Positions 47,101 to 56,000 of a stretch of 64,000 nt of DNA are shown in pieces. The stretch covers positions 195,147-259,146 of the forward strand of contig PBLQ01000061.1 in the NCBI GenBank assembly GCA_002721815.1. Direction: 5' to 3'. The notes beneath the pieces are model-generated. The model did no database searches and was not told where the DNA came from. It saw only the letters and a program-made list of their open reading frames with translations. The translations under genes were made by a program, and so were the position numbers. The DNA comes from Myxococcales bacterium. GTDB lineage: Bacteria > Myxococcota > UBA727 > GCA-2721815. Each line of letters starts with the position of its first letter. Within the stretch, counting starts at the first letter, position 1.

Positions 47101-47485
47101 AGGTCAACCCGCTGAAGTGTATGACGCGGGACTGGTGTCGGAGCTCTTTAACGATGCTGGAGGCGCATTTGTTTCGGGAGTCGATGCTGGAACACCCTCT
47201 GCACCGACCATGGCAGATGCGGGAAGTGGTGAAGCAGAAAGTGTGGATTCGGGTACCGCCACACACCCATCGAGTACAGACGCTGGCCCAACCACGACAT
47301 CACCGGTTGACGATAACAACACCGATGGAGGCGATACAGCTAAGGATAAAAATCAAGATGGCGCCGAAGTGGCAGATGCGGGATGTGGGTGTAATGCTCA
47401 AAATAACAGTGCAGGCAGCTCAGGTTTCTTGGTGCTTGTTGTGTTGATGGGGTTGCGGCGGCGTCGTAGAGACGAACGCTGTTGA
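44171..47485 (+). CDS. gingipain-like C25 cysteine protease with MYXO-CTERM-like tail
   Basis: 1104-residue secreted protein. Signal peptide 1-20 (LPAFAT), a pro/N-terminal region, then a C25 peptidase domain whose catalytic pair is visible: H547 in SWFAHGG and C588 in FQASCLTARP. Next come a putative Ig-like (He_PIG) domain with DWLSFDSQTLVLSGTP, a second beta domain, one EGF-like domain (NAPCLNGGTCVSE), and an Asp-Ala-Gly repeat stalk (about 945-1065). The C-terminus has Cys residues (ADAGCGCN), a hydrophobic helix (GFLVLVVLMGL) and RRRRRDER, matching the MYXO-CTERM sorting signal. It is likely a surface-anchored or released protease. ggGAG upstream of the ATG. Confidence 0.88.
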   Translation: MVSRLIFLFFVSFTLPAFATDAGPLTPPAPTQSITYQMLAGSDIALSDDGNEVIFGTDNREIVFGNTSGEPNLPAVWVTLVLPPNADLSTVAPRLSNAEAERISASYPVGPVPLQRTTVAIEADGGTMFVEETLVPDGVDEVTGQNTAIYSADAYWPANWLSEYETLMEGYFPVVRVLVSLAKFNPNPPGANNGNPSIEMLRFAILHVDFELLEGSDEASDGGVEIEPPTEWLVYNVDNGQGLPAPSTDGLPGYLIVTSSDIYSDASPEATLTKNAIDNFKAHKEARGLNVVIQTEEAWLTVPGRGGQEAADDLRNWLSANYQTENWKYVLIIGNPVGDSFMPMKQVWPSETGHQWWAELPQFSGFYMHTDYYFAELSGNWDMDGDGKAGEFGHYSTPVEPYTKTGDFGTSPEGEHGIDRDHEVIVGRIPFYPGVSTAHDDLVGILNKTIDYQSALGTEIDWRKQVLLMTEHPNQHFFGEQIRNQVLSQANDVDSYRVYNADCLTPTDTCSPAITEPNYQLDTECNYDTATSRWAQETPGVVSWFAHGGPTGAIGIFNINNIPSLDEDNGNVVREINDTPAFTFQASCLTARPTHSNNLAYELLKKGGIATIGATHVAYGPYTEVPMANSGSLIGMAYEYIKSLVVERMPAGDALYDVKKRIPIQNHFWHYWVNMTLFNLYGDPEVGLYDHQIQYVFELEPLANQQLEVGTTFSLALEVTTQAPSYDVAFSEMPDWLSFDSQTLVLSGTPTEDDIGQHPVSVLVGTGADSVHQSFVLSVERTNQPPRYEGELEIYIPVTDVPHRLSLPVVDPDRDRIHINYQYRQPPDWIDLEVVRHDNSGVSEIAEMEASREQFEMVFYTMEEVVGSHEVMLSVSDGKIEVEFILLVHVCGLHSDNDVCGGFVDACLNAPCLNGGTCVSEVVEGYACVCVAGFEGQNCETAIETVDAGMAMTDAGMAMKDAGMAMMDAGTQVFVDAGQPAEVYDAGLVSELFNDAGGAFVSGVDAGTPSAPTMADAGSGEAESVDSGTATHPSSTDAGPTTTSPVDDNNTDGGDTAKDKNQDGAEVADAGCGCNAQNNSAGSSGFLVLVVLMGLRRRRRDERC
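47009..47071 (+). repeat. 21-bp tandem repeat in protease stalk
   Basis: Three near-identical 21-bp units (gatgcgggcatggcaatga plus two variable bases) encode DAGMAM-x, continuing into a degenerate fourth DAG unit. Confidence 0.85.
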
Positions 47486-47521
47486 GTTTTGGCATGAAGG
47501 TTATAAATCGGTCATAGAAAA

Positions 47522-48115
47522 ATGCGTTTACCCATATTATACAGTTTTCGAAGATGTCCCTACGCCATGCGCGCGCGGATGGCCATCGTTCGCACCGGGT
47601 ATGAATACGAACACCGTGAAGTGGTGTTGCGAGACAAGCCTCAGCACATGTTAGAGATTTCGCCCAAAGGGACAGTGCCTGTATTATTGCTCCCTGATGG
47701 AAAGGTGCTCGATGAAAGCATCGATATCATGCAGCACGTATTGAAATGGGAACTCGATGACAATGAAAAATATTGGGTTTCACGAAACGATGACGAGTTC
47801 AAATTTCATTTAGACCGCTACAAATACCCCAATCGGTATGAAGATGTAGACAGTCTCGTTCACCGGGAAGCGGCTTCTATATATTTACGAGACCTCGAAG
47901 AAAAATACTTTCAAATGAACCCGTCATCCTCTTTGAGTGATGCGTTGTTTCCCTTTGTGAGACAGTTTGCCAATCACGACCGTACTTGGTTTGATGCACA
48001 AGACTGGCCCAAGGTGCATGAATGGCTTGCCGCAAATCTACAAAGCGACGCTTTTTTGGTGTGCATGGCAAAGCATAAGCAATGGCAGGAACCCGATGTC
48101 GTATCCGCTGATTGA
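47522..48115 (+). CDS. glutathione S-transferase-like protein
   Basis: 197 residues. The thioredoxin-like N-terminal domain reads LPILYSFRRCPYAMRARMAI with an RCPYAMR motif (Cys where omega/DHAR/stringent starvation types carry a catalytic Cys), then KGTVPVLLL (cis-Pro) and VLDESIDIMQHV (the glutathione Glu-Ser pair). The C-terminal half is helical. Similar to omega-type or YfcG/SspA-like GSTs; the substrate is unknown. The ribosome site is poor. It is convergent with a small membrane-protein gene. Confidence 0.82.
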   Translation: MRLPILYSFRRCPYAMRARMAIVRTGYEYEHREVVLRDKPQHMLEISPKGTVPVLLLPDGKVLDESIDIMQHVLKWELDDNEKYWVSRNDDEFKFHLDRYKYPNRYEDVDSLVHREAASIYLRDLEEKYFQMNPSSSLSDALFPFVRQFANHDRTWFDAQDWPKVHEWLAANLQSDAFLVCMAKHKQWQEPDVVSAD

Positions 48116-48116
48116 C

Positions 48117-48139
48117 TGTCGAAGCGTAAAGTTTCGACA
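48117..48139. terminator. possible weak bidirectional terminator
   Basis: tgtcgaa pairs with ttcgaca around a 9-base loop between convergent genes, without a T-run on either side. Confidence 0.35.
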
Positions 48140-48151
48140 AGGCAGTGGCTC

Positions 48152-48481
48152 TTACTTCTCCACCATATCCTCAAGCTCTTTAAGCCGGTCGTCCATGGCT
48201 TGTTCGGAGGCGCCCAGTTCTTGTTTGAGGTCTTTGAGGGATTTGAATTTGCCGGTGTCTGGGTTTTTGAGGGCATCTAAATTTTTGGTGGCTTTTTTGC
48301 CCGTTGTTTGGATGGCATCGTCTTTCACTTCGACCACTTGGGGCGTTACGAAATAGGCCAAAATACCCGTGAGCACGCCTGCCATGAGACCAAAAGTGAG
48401 TTGCTGGGTGTATTTGCTGATCAAAGAAAAAACGATAATCCCGACAAACACAGCGACAAAAACAGACATGGCTCCAGACAC
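48152..48481 (-). CDS. small membrane protein with coiled-coil tail
   Basis: 109 residues. Two N-terminal membrane helices (MSVFVAVFVGIIVFSLISK and LTFGLMAGVLTGILAYFV) are followed by a charged, probably coiled-coil tail (LKDLKQELGASEQAMDDRLK). The GTG at 48481 is taken as start because aaggag lies 6-7 nt upstream; the ATG four codons later is also possible. No family is recognised. Confidence 0.6.
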   Translation of the reverse strand: MSGAMSVFVAVFVGIIVFSLISKYTQQLTFGLMAGVLTGILAYFVTPQVVEVKDDAIQTTGKKATKNLDALKNPDTGKFKSLKDLKQELGASEQAMDDRLKELEDMVEK

Positions 48482-48591
48482 GGCAAGCTCCTTTTCTGGG
48501 TTCGTGATGAAACTTACAGCCGATGATCTGAAAGACCAAAGATTTTTTTAGAAAAATGAGCGCTTGGCAGTTTCAAATGCTCACAGGGACA

Positions 48592-50868
48592 TCAAGGCGA
48601 GAGCACGGTGTATTCCCAGCTGTGCAGCTCCAACACCATTTGGCCGTTTGTAACCGTGGCTGAGCGGCTCGTGTTCACAATGCCTTGGAGTGTCAGGCCT
48701 TCAAGGGCATCATGGGGGATGGTGATGGTCTCTTGTCGGGTGACGCTGCCTTTGTTCATGGCCACAATGGCGATGTCTTGCCCGCCCGCATCTAAGCTGT
48801 AGACCAGTAAGTCATCATCCACCCACAGTTGGGTGCGGCTGCCATGTTGCAGCGCTTTCGTTGTGGCGCGGACTTGGCCCAATTCTTGAGCGCGCTCCAA
48901 AAGGGTTTGTTGGTTGGCGCTCAAATAGGGTGCGAAATTCATCATGCGTCGGTTGTCAGGGTCGCCAGCGCCCGCCAGACCGATTTCATCGCCATAGTAG
49001 AGCAGTGGCACGCCCGGTTGCGTGAAAGTAAAGAGCATGGACTGTGAGATGGGGTTGATGAGGTCCCATTGGGTCACCGCGTCACCGGTGGCCATGAGGT
49101 CTTCGGTGCTTTCAAAGGGGCCTTGGGCATTACCGGCCAATTCGGTGCTCCACCGTGCAACATCGTGGTTGCCGAAGAAAGGGGCCATGGTGGCATTGCC
49201 GTAGCTGTCGATTCCCACCTGGACTTGGTTTTCAAGATCGCGAAAGGAGCCGCCGTTAAAGGCATTGCGAATGGACCAATACAAAGGAAAATCAAATTGG
49301 CCATCGAGTTCCCATTCATTCACATACGCCATGAGCTGTTCATGGCCGTCGCCGCCCGTGAAGGTTTCGCCCACGATGTAAAAGGAGGCGGCATCCCCCA
49401 CTTCGATGTCTTCTCTAATTCGTTTGGACAGGGTGCGCATGATCACATGGTCCATGTGTTTGGCGGCATCGATGCGAATGCCATCCACATCGTAGGTTCT
49501 CAACAAGGTCAATGTGTCGGCCACCACGCGCTGGGTAATGGCATGGCTACGATAATTGAGGTCGGGCAAATAAGGAACGAACCAGCAATCCAAAACGCGT
49601 TCATCCCAATCGCATCCGTCGAGCCCACACACGCAACCGTCACCGAACCATTCTGGATGCTCTGTCACGTAATGGTGGTCTTCGTGAACGTGGTTGAGCA
49701 CCAAATCGAAGAGCACACGAATGCCTTTGTCGTGAGCACTCTGAATCAAAGCGGTGAGTCGATCGGCAGCACTGCCCGCCGCATCTCCAAAGCGGTTCTC
49801 AACGGCCAGCGCATCAATGGGCCAGTACCCATGAAAGCCACTGAAGTGGTGCGTGTTGTCGCGATCCAGGTAACGGCCTTCGGGGTTGTCGTAGACGGGG
49901 GACAGCCATAAGGTTTTGACACCCAGGTTGGTGAAATAATCTTCATCCAGTGCTTGCTGAATGCCAAGAAAATCGCCGCCTTGATAATTGGCAATGGTGG
50001 CCACCTCTTCAATGGGAGAGGTGAAAGGTGTGTCAGCATCCACGTCGCCATTGCGAAAGCGATCGGTAAACACAAAATACATGAGGCCATCGGTCCATTG
50101 AAAGGGCGTGTCTTCTACCCACAGGGGAATCCACAAGGGGGTGTTTTCGGCGGTGGTGCCTTGGGCATCGGCTGCTTCGATGGTGACGCTGTGCTTCCCG
50201 GTGGGCAGGTCGGCCCATTGGAGGTCGATGGTGCCAGCCTCAACGTTGATAGAAACCCCTTCTTGAACAAGGGTGCCTTGCCGTTTGACCACCACGGATT
50301 GCGGGTCCAGCGCCGCGCCGTTGTTGGCCAGCGCTACTTGAATGGAAATTACAACATCACCCTCAGCCGAGGCCGTGGCGGTGAGGGTTTGTAAAAGCGG
50401 TTTTTCACAATGGCCCACGCGGAGATTGCGGTTTTCGGTGTTGTCCACCCACTTGGTATAGGCATCTAAGGGCAGCGCTTCTTCCCAGACGCCATCGGTG
50501 AGTAACTTATAGCCATATTCTCCGGGCGCCAAACTTCCCAGTTCGATGGACACCCAACCGGCCGCGTCAGGCCCGTCCATGGGGGCGGGCGTCCAATCAT
50601 TCCATTCCCCAGCCACCTCAACGGTATTGGCATCGGTGCTCACTTGATGACGCAGCACCACCTCACAGGATCGTTGGGTGACAATGGTTGGTGCAGGCGG
50701 GGCCACTTCTGGATCAGCATCAAGGCCGGCATCGTTCATGTGTTGTGTCGGTTTGGGGGCTTGGGGGTCCTCACCTTGTGAATCATCGCTGGTATCGTCT
50801 ACACAAGCCGCGAGGACAGAAAACCCGAAGAGCAGAAAGAACCATGACAAGCGCGCGGTAGAGGGCAT
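48592..50868 (-). CDS. lipoprotein alpha-amylase-like GH13 with N-terminal starch-binding module
   Basis: 758 residues. Signal peptide with lipobox VLAAC (Cys22), Asp/Pro linker, a CBM48/AMPK-type module (VEVAGEWNDWTP, GEYGYKLLTDGVW), a beta-rich domain, then a GH13 barrel from about QWTDGLMYFVFTDRF. Catalytic residues are D467 (GIRIDAAKH), E501 (IVGETFTG) and D569 (FFGNHD), plus the DLVLNHVH region. A Cys-rich loop (GCVCGLDGCDW) is probably disulphide-bonded. It likely cleaves alpha-1,4-glucans at the outer membrane. Start at 50868 lies 2 nt past the stop of the upstream lipoprotein gene. Last gene of the leftward operon. Confidence 0.88.
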   Translation of the reverse strand: MPSTARLSWFFLLFGFSVLAACVDDTSDDSQGEDPQAPKPTQHMNDAGLDADPEVAPPAPTIVTQRSCEVVLRHQVSTDANTVEVAGEWNDWTPAPMDGPDAAGWVSIELGSLAPGEYGYKLLTDGVWEEALPLDAYTKWVDNTENRNLRVGHCEKPLLQTLTATASAEGDVVISIQVALANNGAALDPQSVVVKRQGTLVQEGVSINVEAGTIDLQWADLPTGKHSVTIEAADAQGTTAENTPLWIPLWVEDTPFQWTDGLMYFVFTDRFRNGDVDADTPFTSPIEEVATIANYQGGDFLGIQQALDEDYFTNLGVKTLWLSPVYDNPEGRYLDRDNTHHFSGFHGYWPIDALAVENRFGDAAGSAADRLTALIQSAHDKGIRVLFDLVLNHVHEDHHYVTEHPEWFGDGCVCGLDGCDWDERVLDCWFVPYLPDLNYRSHAITQRVVADTLTLLRTYDVDGIRIDAAKHMDHVIMRTLSKRIREDIEVGDAASFYIVGETFTGGDGHEQLMAYVNEWELDGQFDFPLYWSIRNAFNGGSFRDLENQVQVGIDSYGNATMAPFFGNHDVARWSTELAGNAQGPFESTEDLMATGDAVTQWDLINPISQSMLFTFTQPGVPLLYYGDEIGLAGAGDPDNRRMMNFAPYLSANQQTLLERAQELGQVRATTKALQHGSRTQLWVDDDLLVYSLDAGGQDIAIVAMNKGSVTRQETITIPHDALEGLTLQGIVNTSRSATVTNGQMVLELHSWEYTVLSP

Positions 50869-50870
50869 GA

Positions 50871-52937
50871 CTAGTATTGCCAATCGCTGATGATCAACGC
50901 CACCGCATCGGTGTTGCTGTAATTGAGTTGACGGTTATTGCCGGCTTCCCACCAATCATCATTGTTGGGTCGCGAGATGAACAGTTTGTAGTCAAGTGCT
51001 TGATGGGTCCACCACAAAAATGCCCCAGCCCAGCAGGAACAATCGTCGCTCCATCCCAATTCTACCGACGACGCTTCTTCCCAGCTGGGTGCGTCGTGAG
51101 AGCCGTCGATGGCAAAGTTGCCACGAATGAACAGGGTGTCGCCCACATTGGTGGGGGCATCGTAAACTTTGACTTGAATGGAGGTGCTGAGCAGGTTGGG
51201 GTTGAGCTGCTGGGCGTTGGGGATGTCGCGCTCAAGCCAAATGGGCGCTTCTGAGGGCCGCCATCCGGAAGGGACCATGCGCACCAGTTGCAGACTGTGG
51301 CCGCTGGTGAAGGTCTGGTCAGCATTGGCAATGTTTGAATCAACGCCGTCCAAACAGTCAGCAATGCCATCGGCTGCGCTAACAACGTCATCAATGCTCA
51401 AAAACTCCACCAAGGTCTCGTTGGGGCCTTCAAGATCGTAAATGAGTGCAAATGCCTGTACCGGTGTGTCTCCCGTACCCGCATCGGCCACCGGCAAGTG
51501 ATGCCATGCCACCGCACCCAGGCCGCTGTTTTCATCGGGGATGAGGGCTTCATTGGCATCCACTGACATTTCGAGCAGGGCGCCATCGCCATCCAAAAAG
51601 GCCAGGGCGTATGGGGAAACATCGGTGTTGGCCAAACCACTCACTTCGGCGAAGCTTTGGGTGGCGCTGTTGTCATTCCCCAAGAAAAGTTCGCTCAAAT
51701 AGGGATGTGTGGGCGTGGATGTTCCTGCATCAGTGCTGTGCGCATGGTTCCCGCTGGATGGGTCCGCTCCCGCGTCTGATGTGCCCGAGGCGCCAGCGTC
51801 TTGGGCGTGAGACGGTACGTTGACCTGTCCGGCATCGGTGAACATTGAGCCCGCGTCGTGGCCCGATGCGTGGGTATCTGTTGTCCCTGCATCAGGCGTG
51901 GGTGCCGCTGGGGAACCTGCATCGTATTCAACGATGGTCGTGCCTGCGTCTGTGGCTGGCATGGTCCCGGCATCTGAGGTTTCACAACCGCTCACGGTTT
52001 CTAATTGGAAATCGTCTAAAAAGAGGGTGCCGTGGGAGCCGTCGCCCGTTTGTTGGTAGACGATGCCTGCTTGCATGAGCGACAGGTTTTCAGGAACGGT
52101 GCCGCAAAGACTCACCCAGGTCCATTGATCGTTGATTTGCGTGTTGATGGGGCGGGATTCTTGTTGCTCATTGGCGTACCCATCGGCGAAGTACTTGAGG
52201 GTGAGCGTCGCGCTGTTGTCGATGTTGAAGGATTCTTGAGATGCCACATACACCCAGCCACTCAGTTGGTAGTTGGTGGCGGCCGCAGGCATTTCTTGGA
52301 AGAGAAAGGTTTCATTGTACCCACCGTTGTATTGCCCCCACAGTTTTCCTGATTGGTTGCCACTGCGAGCCGTGAACGTGTCGCTGCTGTCAAAATAAAG
52401 GTCACCCGTGGACATGATCACTGCGTTGGCGTTGTTGGGGTACAACAGCCAGCCCTCCAGGGTCTCGTTGGCTTCAAAGTTGCCATTGTTGAGCAATGTG
52501 GTTTCGCTGGGTGGGGTTCCTGAATCCATGAAGCCGCTGTCGATACTTACGGTCATCGTTCCTGCATCGGTGGGGGCGTCAATCGCGTCGTTGCCCCCGT
52601 CTGGATCAGTACCGGTTCCATCCAATGCACCCGCATCGAAGGCTGTGCCGTCGGATTGGCCTTCATTGTTGCCATCATTGCTGCCATCGGTATTGCCATT
52701 GCCGGTGCCATCGGTGCTGCCATCATCAGCGCCATCGGTGGAATTGTTTTGTGCCGGAGGTTTGTCTTCAGGCTCAGGCTCTTCGGGGCATCCCCCAAGG
52801 CAGAAAGTCACCCCTAATATAAGCGGAATGAGTGCCATCGTTGGTAAGGCAGAAGTCCATTTGTGGAAACGCGTGATGACAGAAACTGTTTTTTTCTTTT
52901 CCAAGCGCGAAGCCCTTATCTCGAAAATGGTTTTCAT
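50871..52937 (-). CDS. lipoprotein with jelly-roll and CBM20-like carbohydrate-binding modules
   Basis: About 688 residues from the ATG at 52937 (52997 is an alternative, neither with a strong ribosome site). Signal sequence with lipobox LGGC (Cys50), a Thr/Asp/Gly spacer, then a CBM4/9-like jelly roll (LLNNGNFEANETLEGWLLY, LFLDDFQLE). A second D-A-G-rich spacer is followed by a domain starting about HPYLSELFLGN that resembles lamin-tail folds. A C-terminal module, VKVYDAPTNVGDTLFIRGN, ALDYKLF and WWEAGNNRQ, has the CBM20 starch-binding signature. No catalytic domain is visible, so a substrate-capture role on the cell surface is proposed. It couples to the amylase gene with 2-nt spacing. Confidence 0.75.
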   Translation of the reverse strand: MKTIFEIRASRLEKKKTVSVITRFHKWTSALPTMALIPLILGVTFCLGGCPEEPEPEDKPPAQNNSTDGADDGSTDGTGNGNTDGSNDGNNEGQSDGTAFDAGALDGTGTDPDGGNDAIDAPTDAGTMTVSIDSGFMDSGTPPSETTLLNNGNFEANETLEGWLLYPNNANAVIMSTGDLYFDSSDTFTARSGNQSGKLWGQYNGGYNETFLFQEMPAAATNYQLSGWVYVASQESFNIDNSATLTLKYFADGYANEQQESRPINTQINDQWTWVSLCGTVPENLSLMQAGIVYQQTGDGSHGTLFLDDFQLETVSGCETSDAGTMPATDAGTTIVEYDAGSPAAPTPDAGTTDTHASGHDAGSMFTDAGQVNVPSHAQDAGASGTSDAGADPSSGNHAHSTDAGTSTPTHPYLSELFLGNDNSATQSFAEVSGLANTDVSPYALAFLDGDGALLEMSVDANEALIPDENSGLGAVAWHHLPVADAGTGDTPVQAFALIYDLEGPNETLVEFLSIDDVVSAADGIADCLDGVDSNIANADQTFTSGHSLQLVRMVPSGWRPSEAPIWLERDIPNAQQLNPNLLSTSIQVKVYDAPTNVGDTLFIRGNFAIDGSHDAPSWEEASSVELGWSDDCSCWAGAFLWWTHQALDYKLFISRPNNDDWWEAGNNRQLNYSNTDAVALIISDWQY

Positions 52938-53012
52938 GAAGTATAGCCCAAATAAGTAAAAGGAGAAACTGAACCGAAAAAGAGATTTAAACCCCATTTA
53001 AACACCTGAATG

Positions 53013-56000
53013 TTATCGATGGGCTCGGTAGAGCGCTTGATATTCCTGATGCATGCGACTGCTTAAAAAGTGCGCACGGCCTGACTCAAAAGCATGGTTC
53101 ATCTTTTTGAGATAGGCCAAGGGCAGCCCTTCGGCATTGCGGTCAAAGAAAGTGGGGACGATATCGTTTTCCAGTTGGCTCAACAGGTCTTCATGGTCAT
53201 GGTCATCATTGTGTGGGGTGGCGTGTTTAATGGCCCACCCATTTTCATCATTAAAGCCTTCATCCCACCAGCCGTCCAAAATAGAGCAGTTGGGAATGCC
53301 ATTGATGGCTGCTTTCATACCGCTGGTTCCAGAGGCTTCCAGGGGGCGCTGTGGTGTGTTCAGCCACAGATCCACGCCTTGCACCAATCGCTGGCCGAGC
53401 CTGACATTATAATCTTCAATGAAGAGGATGTGATCATTCCAGTGGGGGTCATGGGCCAAGCTTGAAATGGTTCGAATGAGTTCCTGACCGGGGATGTCCG
53501 CAGGGTGCGCTTTGCCCGCAAAGACCAGCGCGACGGGCCGGTCAGGGTTTTTCAATAGTTTTTCCAGTCGTTGAAGATCTTTGAAAATCAAAGTGGCGCG
53601 TTTGTAGGTGGCGAAACGTCGCGCAAACCCAATGACCAAAGCATCTTGGAGGTGTGCTTTGCGCACGGTGGTCAAACGTTCCATGGGGGCACGTTCGCGA
53701 CAGTAGTGCTCATAAAGGCGGGCTTCGATTTCTTGCAGGGTTTCGGCCTTTTGTTCTTGATGGGCCTGCCAAAGGGTTTGGGGAGAGATGGGGCCCTTTT
53801 GTTCGAGCAAGTTCATGAAGGCGCTTCCGGTCCAAGTCCCCTCGTGGACCCCGTTGGTGATGCCCGGAATCTCTTGGCCATAAACTTCTTGCCAAGTTTC
53901 GGTGGCGGTTTTGCCGTGCAAGAGACTCACCCCATTGACCGCAGCGCTGTGCCTGATGGCGAACGCCGTTAGATCAAAGAGTTCGGGATTGCCTTCCACC
54001 CCGATGCCCAGTTTCATGATTTCTTCTTCGGGGAGGGCGCATTGCTGAAAGTAAGAGGAGAGGGCGTGATGCATTTGCGGTGCATGGAACTTTTCGTTGC
54101 CCGCGGGCACGGGGGTGTGGATGGTGAATACGGTATTTTTGGTGATGTGGGCCCTGGCTTCAGCCATGTTCATGCCTTGGGCCAATGCTTTTTGCAGTCG
54201 CTCCAAGAGTAAAAAGGCAGAGTGACCCTCATTGAGATGGTAGGTGGACACGTTGATCTGCAGATGCGTCAACAACATCACGCCCCCAATGCCCAAAAGA
54301 ATTTCTTGAGCCAAACGTACTTCGCGGTCTGGGACATAGAGGTGGTCGGTGATGGCCCGCAAATGCGGTGGGTTTTCGGGAACATTGCTGTCCAAAAGAA
54401 AGAGTGGGGTGCGACCCACCATGGCCAACCAGGCGGTGAAGTGGATGTGGCTGTCGGCATAAGGGATTGAAAGCCGTAACGATTTTTTGGTTTTTGGGTC
54501 GATGAAATTTTGCAGTCCCACATCGGTGGGGCGTTCTTGATCAGACAATGCGATTTGGGTGCCATCCAGTAAGAGCTGTTGGCGAAAATAGCCCCGTTGG
54601 TACAGCAATCCAATGCCCACTGTGTTGTGGTTTTGATCTGAGGCTTCTTTGAGGGTGTCGCCTGCGAGAATGCCCAGGCCACCTGAGTAAATGGGAAAGG
54701 ACTCCACCAAGCCAAATTCAGCACAAAAATAAGCCACACTGTCCTTTTGGATGACGTTGAAGTGAACCCCGTTCAAAGTGGCTTGCAGTTTTTCATGGCA
54801 GTGTGAGATCTGGGAACGAAAGGCTGCGATTTGTTCGGGTTGTCGTTCTTTGAGCATCTTGATGGGGTTGCGTTCGCGCCGCCAATGTTCGGGGGACATC
54901 TTTTCAAACAACGCTTCAGTGCTTTTATCCCAAGTCCAGGCATAATTGTGTGCGAGTTCGTTGGCTTGAACCCATTCGGTGCGTGAAACGTTGGAAAGAG
55001 GCGGTGCGACAGGAAACCCTAGATTCATGATGGACCTCGTGGTTTTAGGGGGCGTTCGTTGGTAAAATAAGTTGAGTTGCGCGAGATGTGAAGCGTCCAG
55101 TTGATCAAGGGCAGCGGCCGTACAGCGCCATTTCCAATTGCCCTCCGCCACACCCGGAACATTGATGCGACCCGCTTCGCCCAGTCCACACAGATCAGCC
55201 AAAGGTATAATGCTCAACTGACATGAGGAACTCAGACCTAAATGAAGACCTATTTCGCGAAGGTGATTTGTGGTTGGGTCGAGGTGATCTCGGACTTGAG
55301 CATGAACATCTGACGATTGTTGCGCCCACCATTGGTTCCATGTTTCGTTGTCGTGGGTGCCCAAATAACAGACTCCGTTTTTAAGGTGGTTGTTGGGGTG
55401 GTGGGGGTTTGTGTCGGGATTGTCCCAACCAAATTGCAGGACCGACATGCCAGGAAGACCGATCATGGCTTTTAAGGATTCTGATTCTGGCGTCACTGCA
55501 CCCAGATCTTCTAAAACCCAAGGAAGCGTTCCGAAGTGATTTTGCATGGATTCAAAAAAGGCCATGCCAGGGCCGGGCCGATAAGCGCCTTCGGTCGCTG
55601 TTTCATTGCCTGCAGGGATGGCCCAATAACGGTGAAGCCCCAAAAAGTGATCGATGCGGAGCAAGTCAAACTGTTCATGTTGGTATGCCAATCGTTTTTT
55701 CCAAAAAGAAAACCCGTTTTTTTGCATGGCCTCCCAATCATAAAGCGGGTTCCCCCACTTTTGGCCGGTATCGCTAAATGCATCGGGAGGGACCCCGGCC
55801 ACGTCGATGACCCGCTTGTTGGCATCCAGTTGAAAATCGTTGGCATGGCACCAAACATCTAAACTGTCAGCGGCCACATAAAGGGGAAGATCACCGAAGG
55901 TGGCAATGCCTTTGGATTGCGCATACCGATGCACATCCCGCCACTGCCGATGGGCAAAATATTGCAACACTTGTTGTTGAGCGATGGCAGTCTGATGTTG

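Noticed and set aside
49069..49911. 280-codon plus-strand frame
   Set aside because: Entirely antisense to the catalytic part of a clear GH13 gene and with no recognisable domain.
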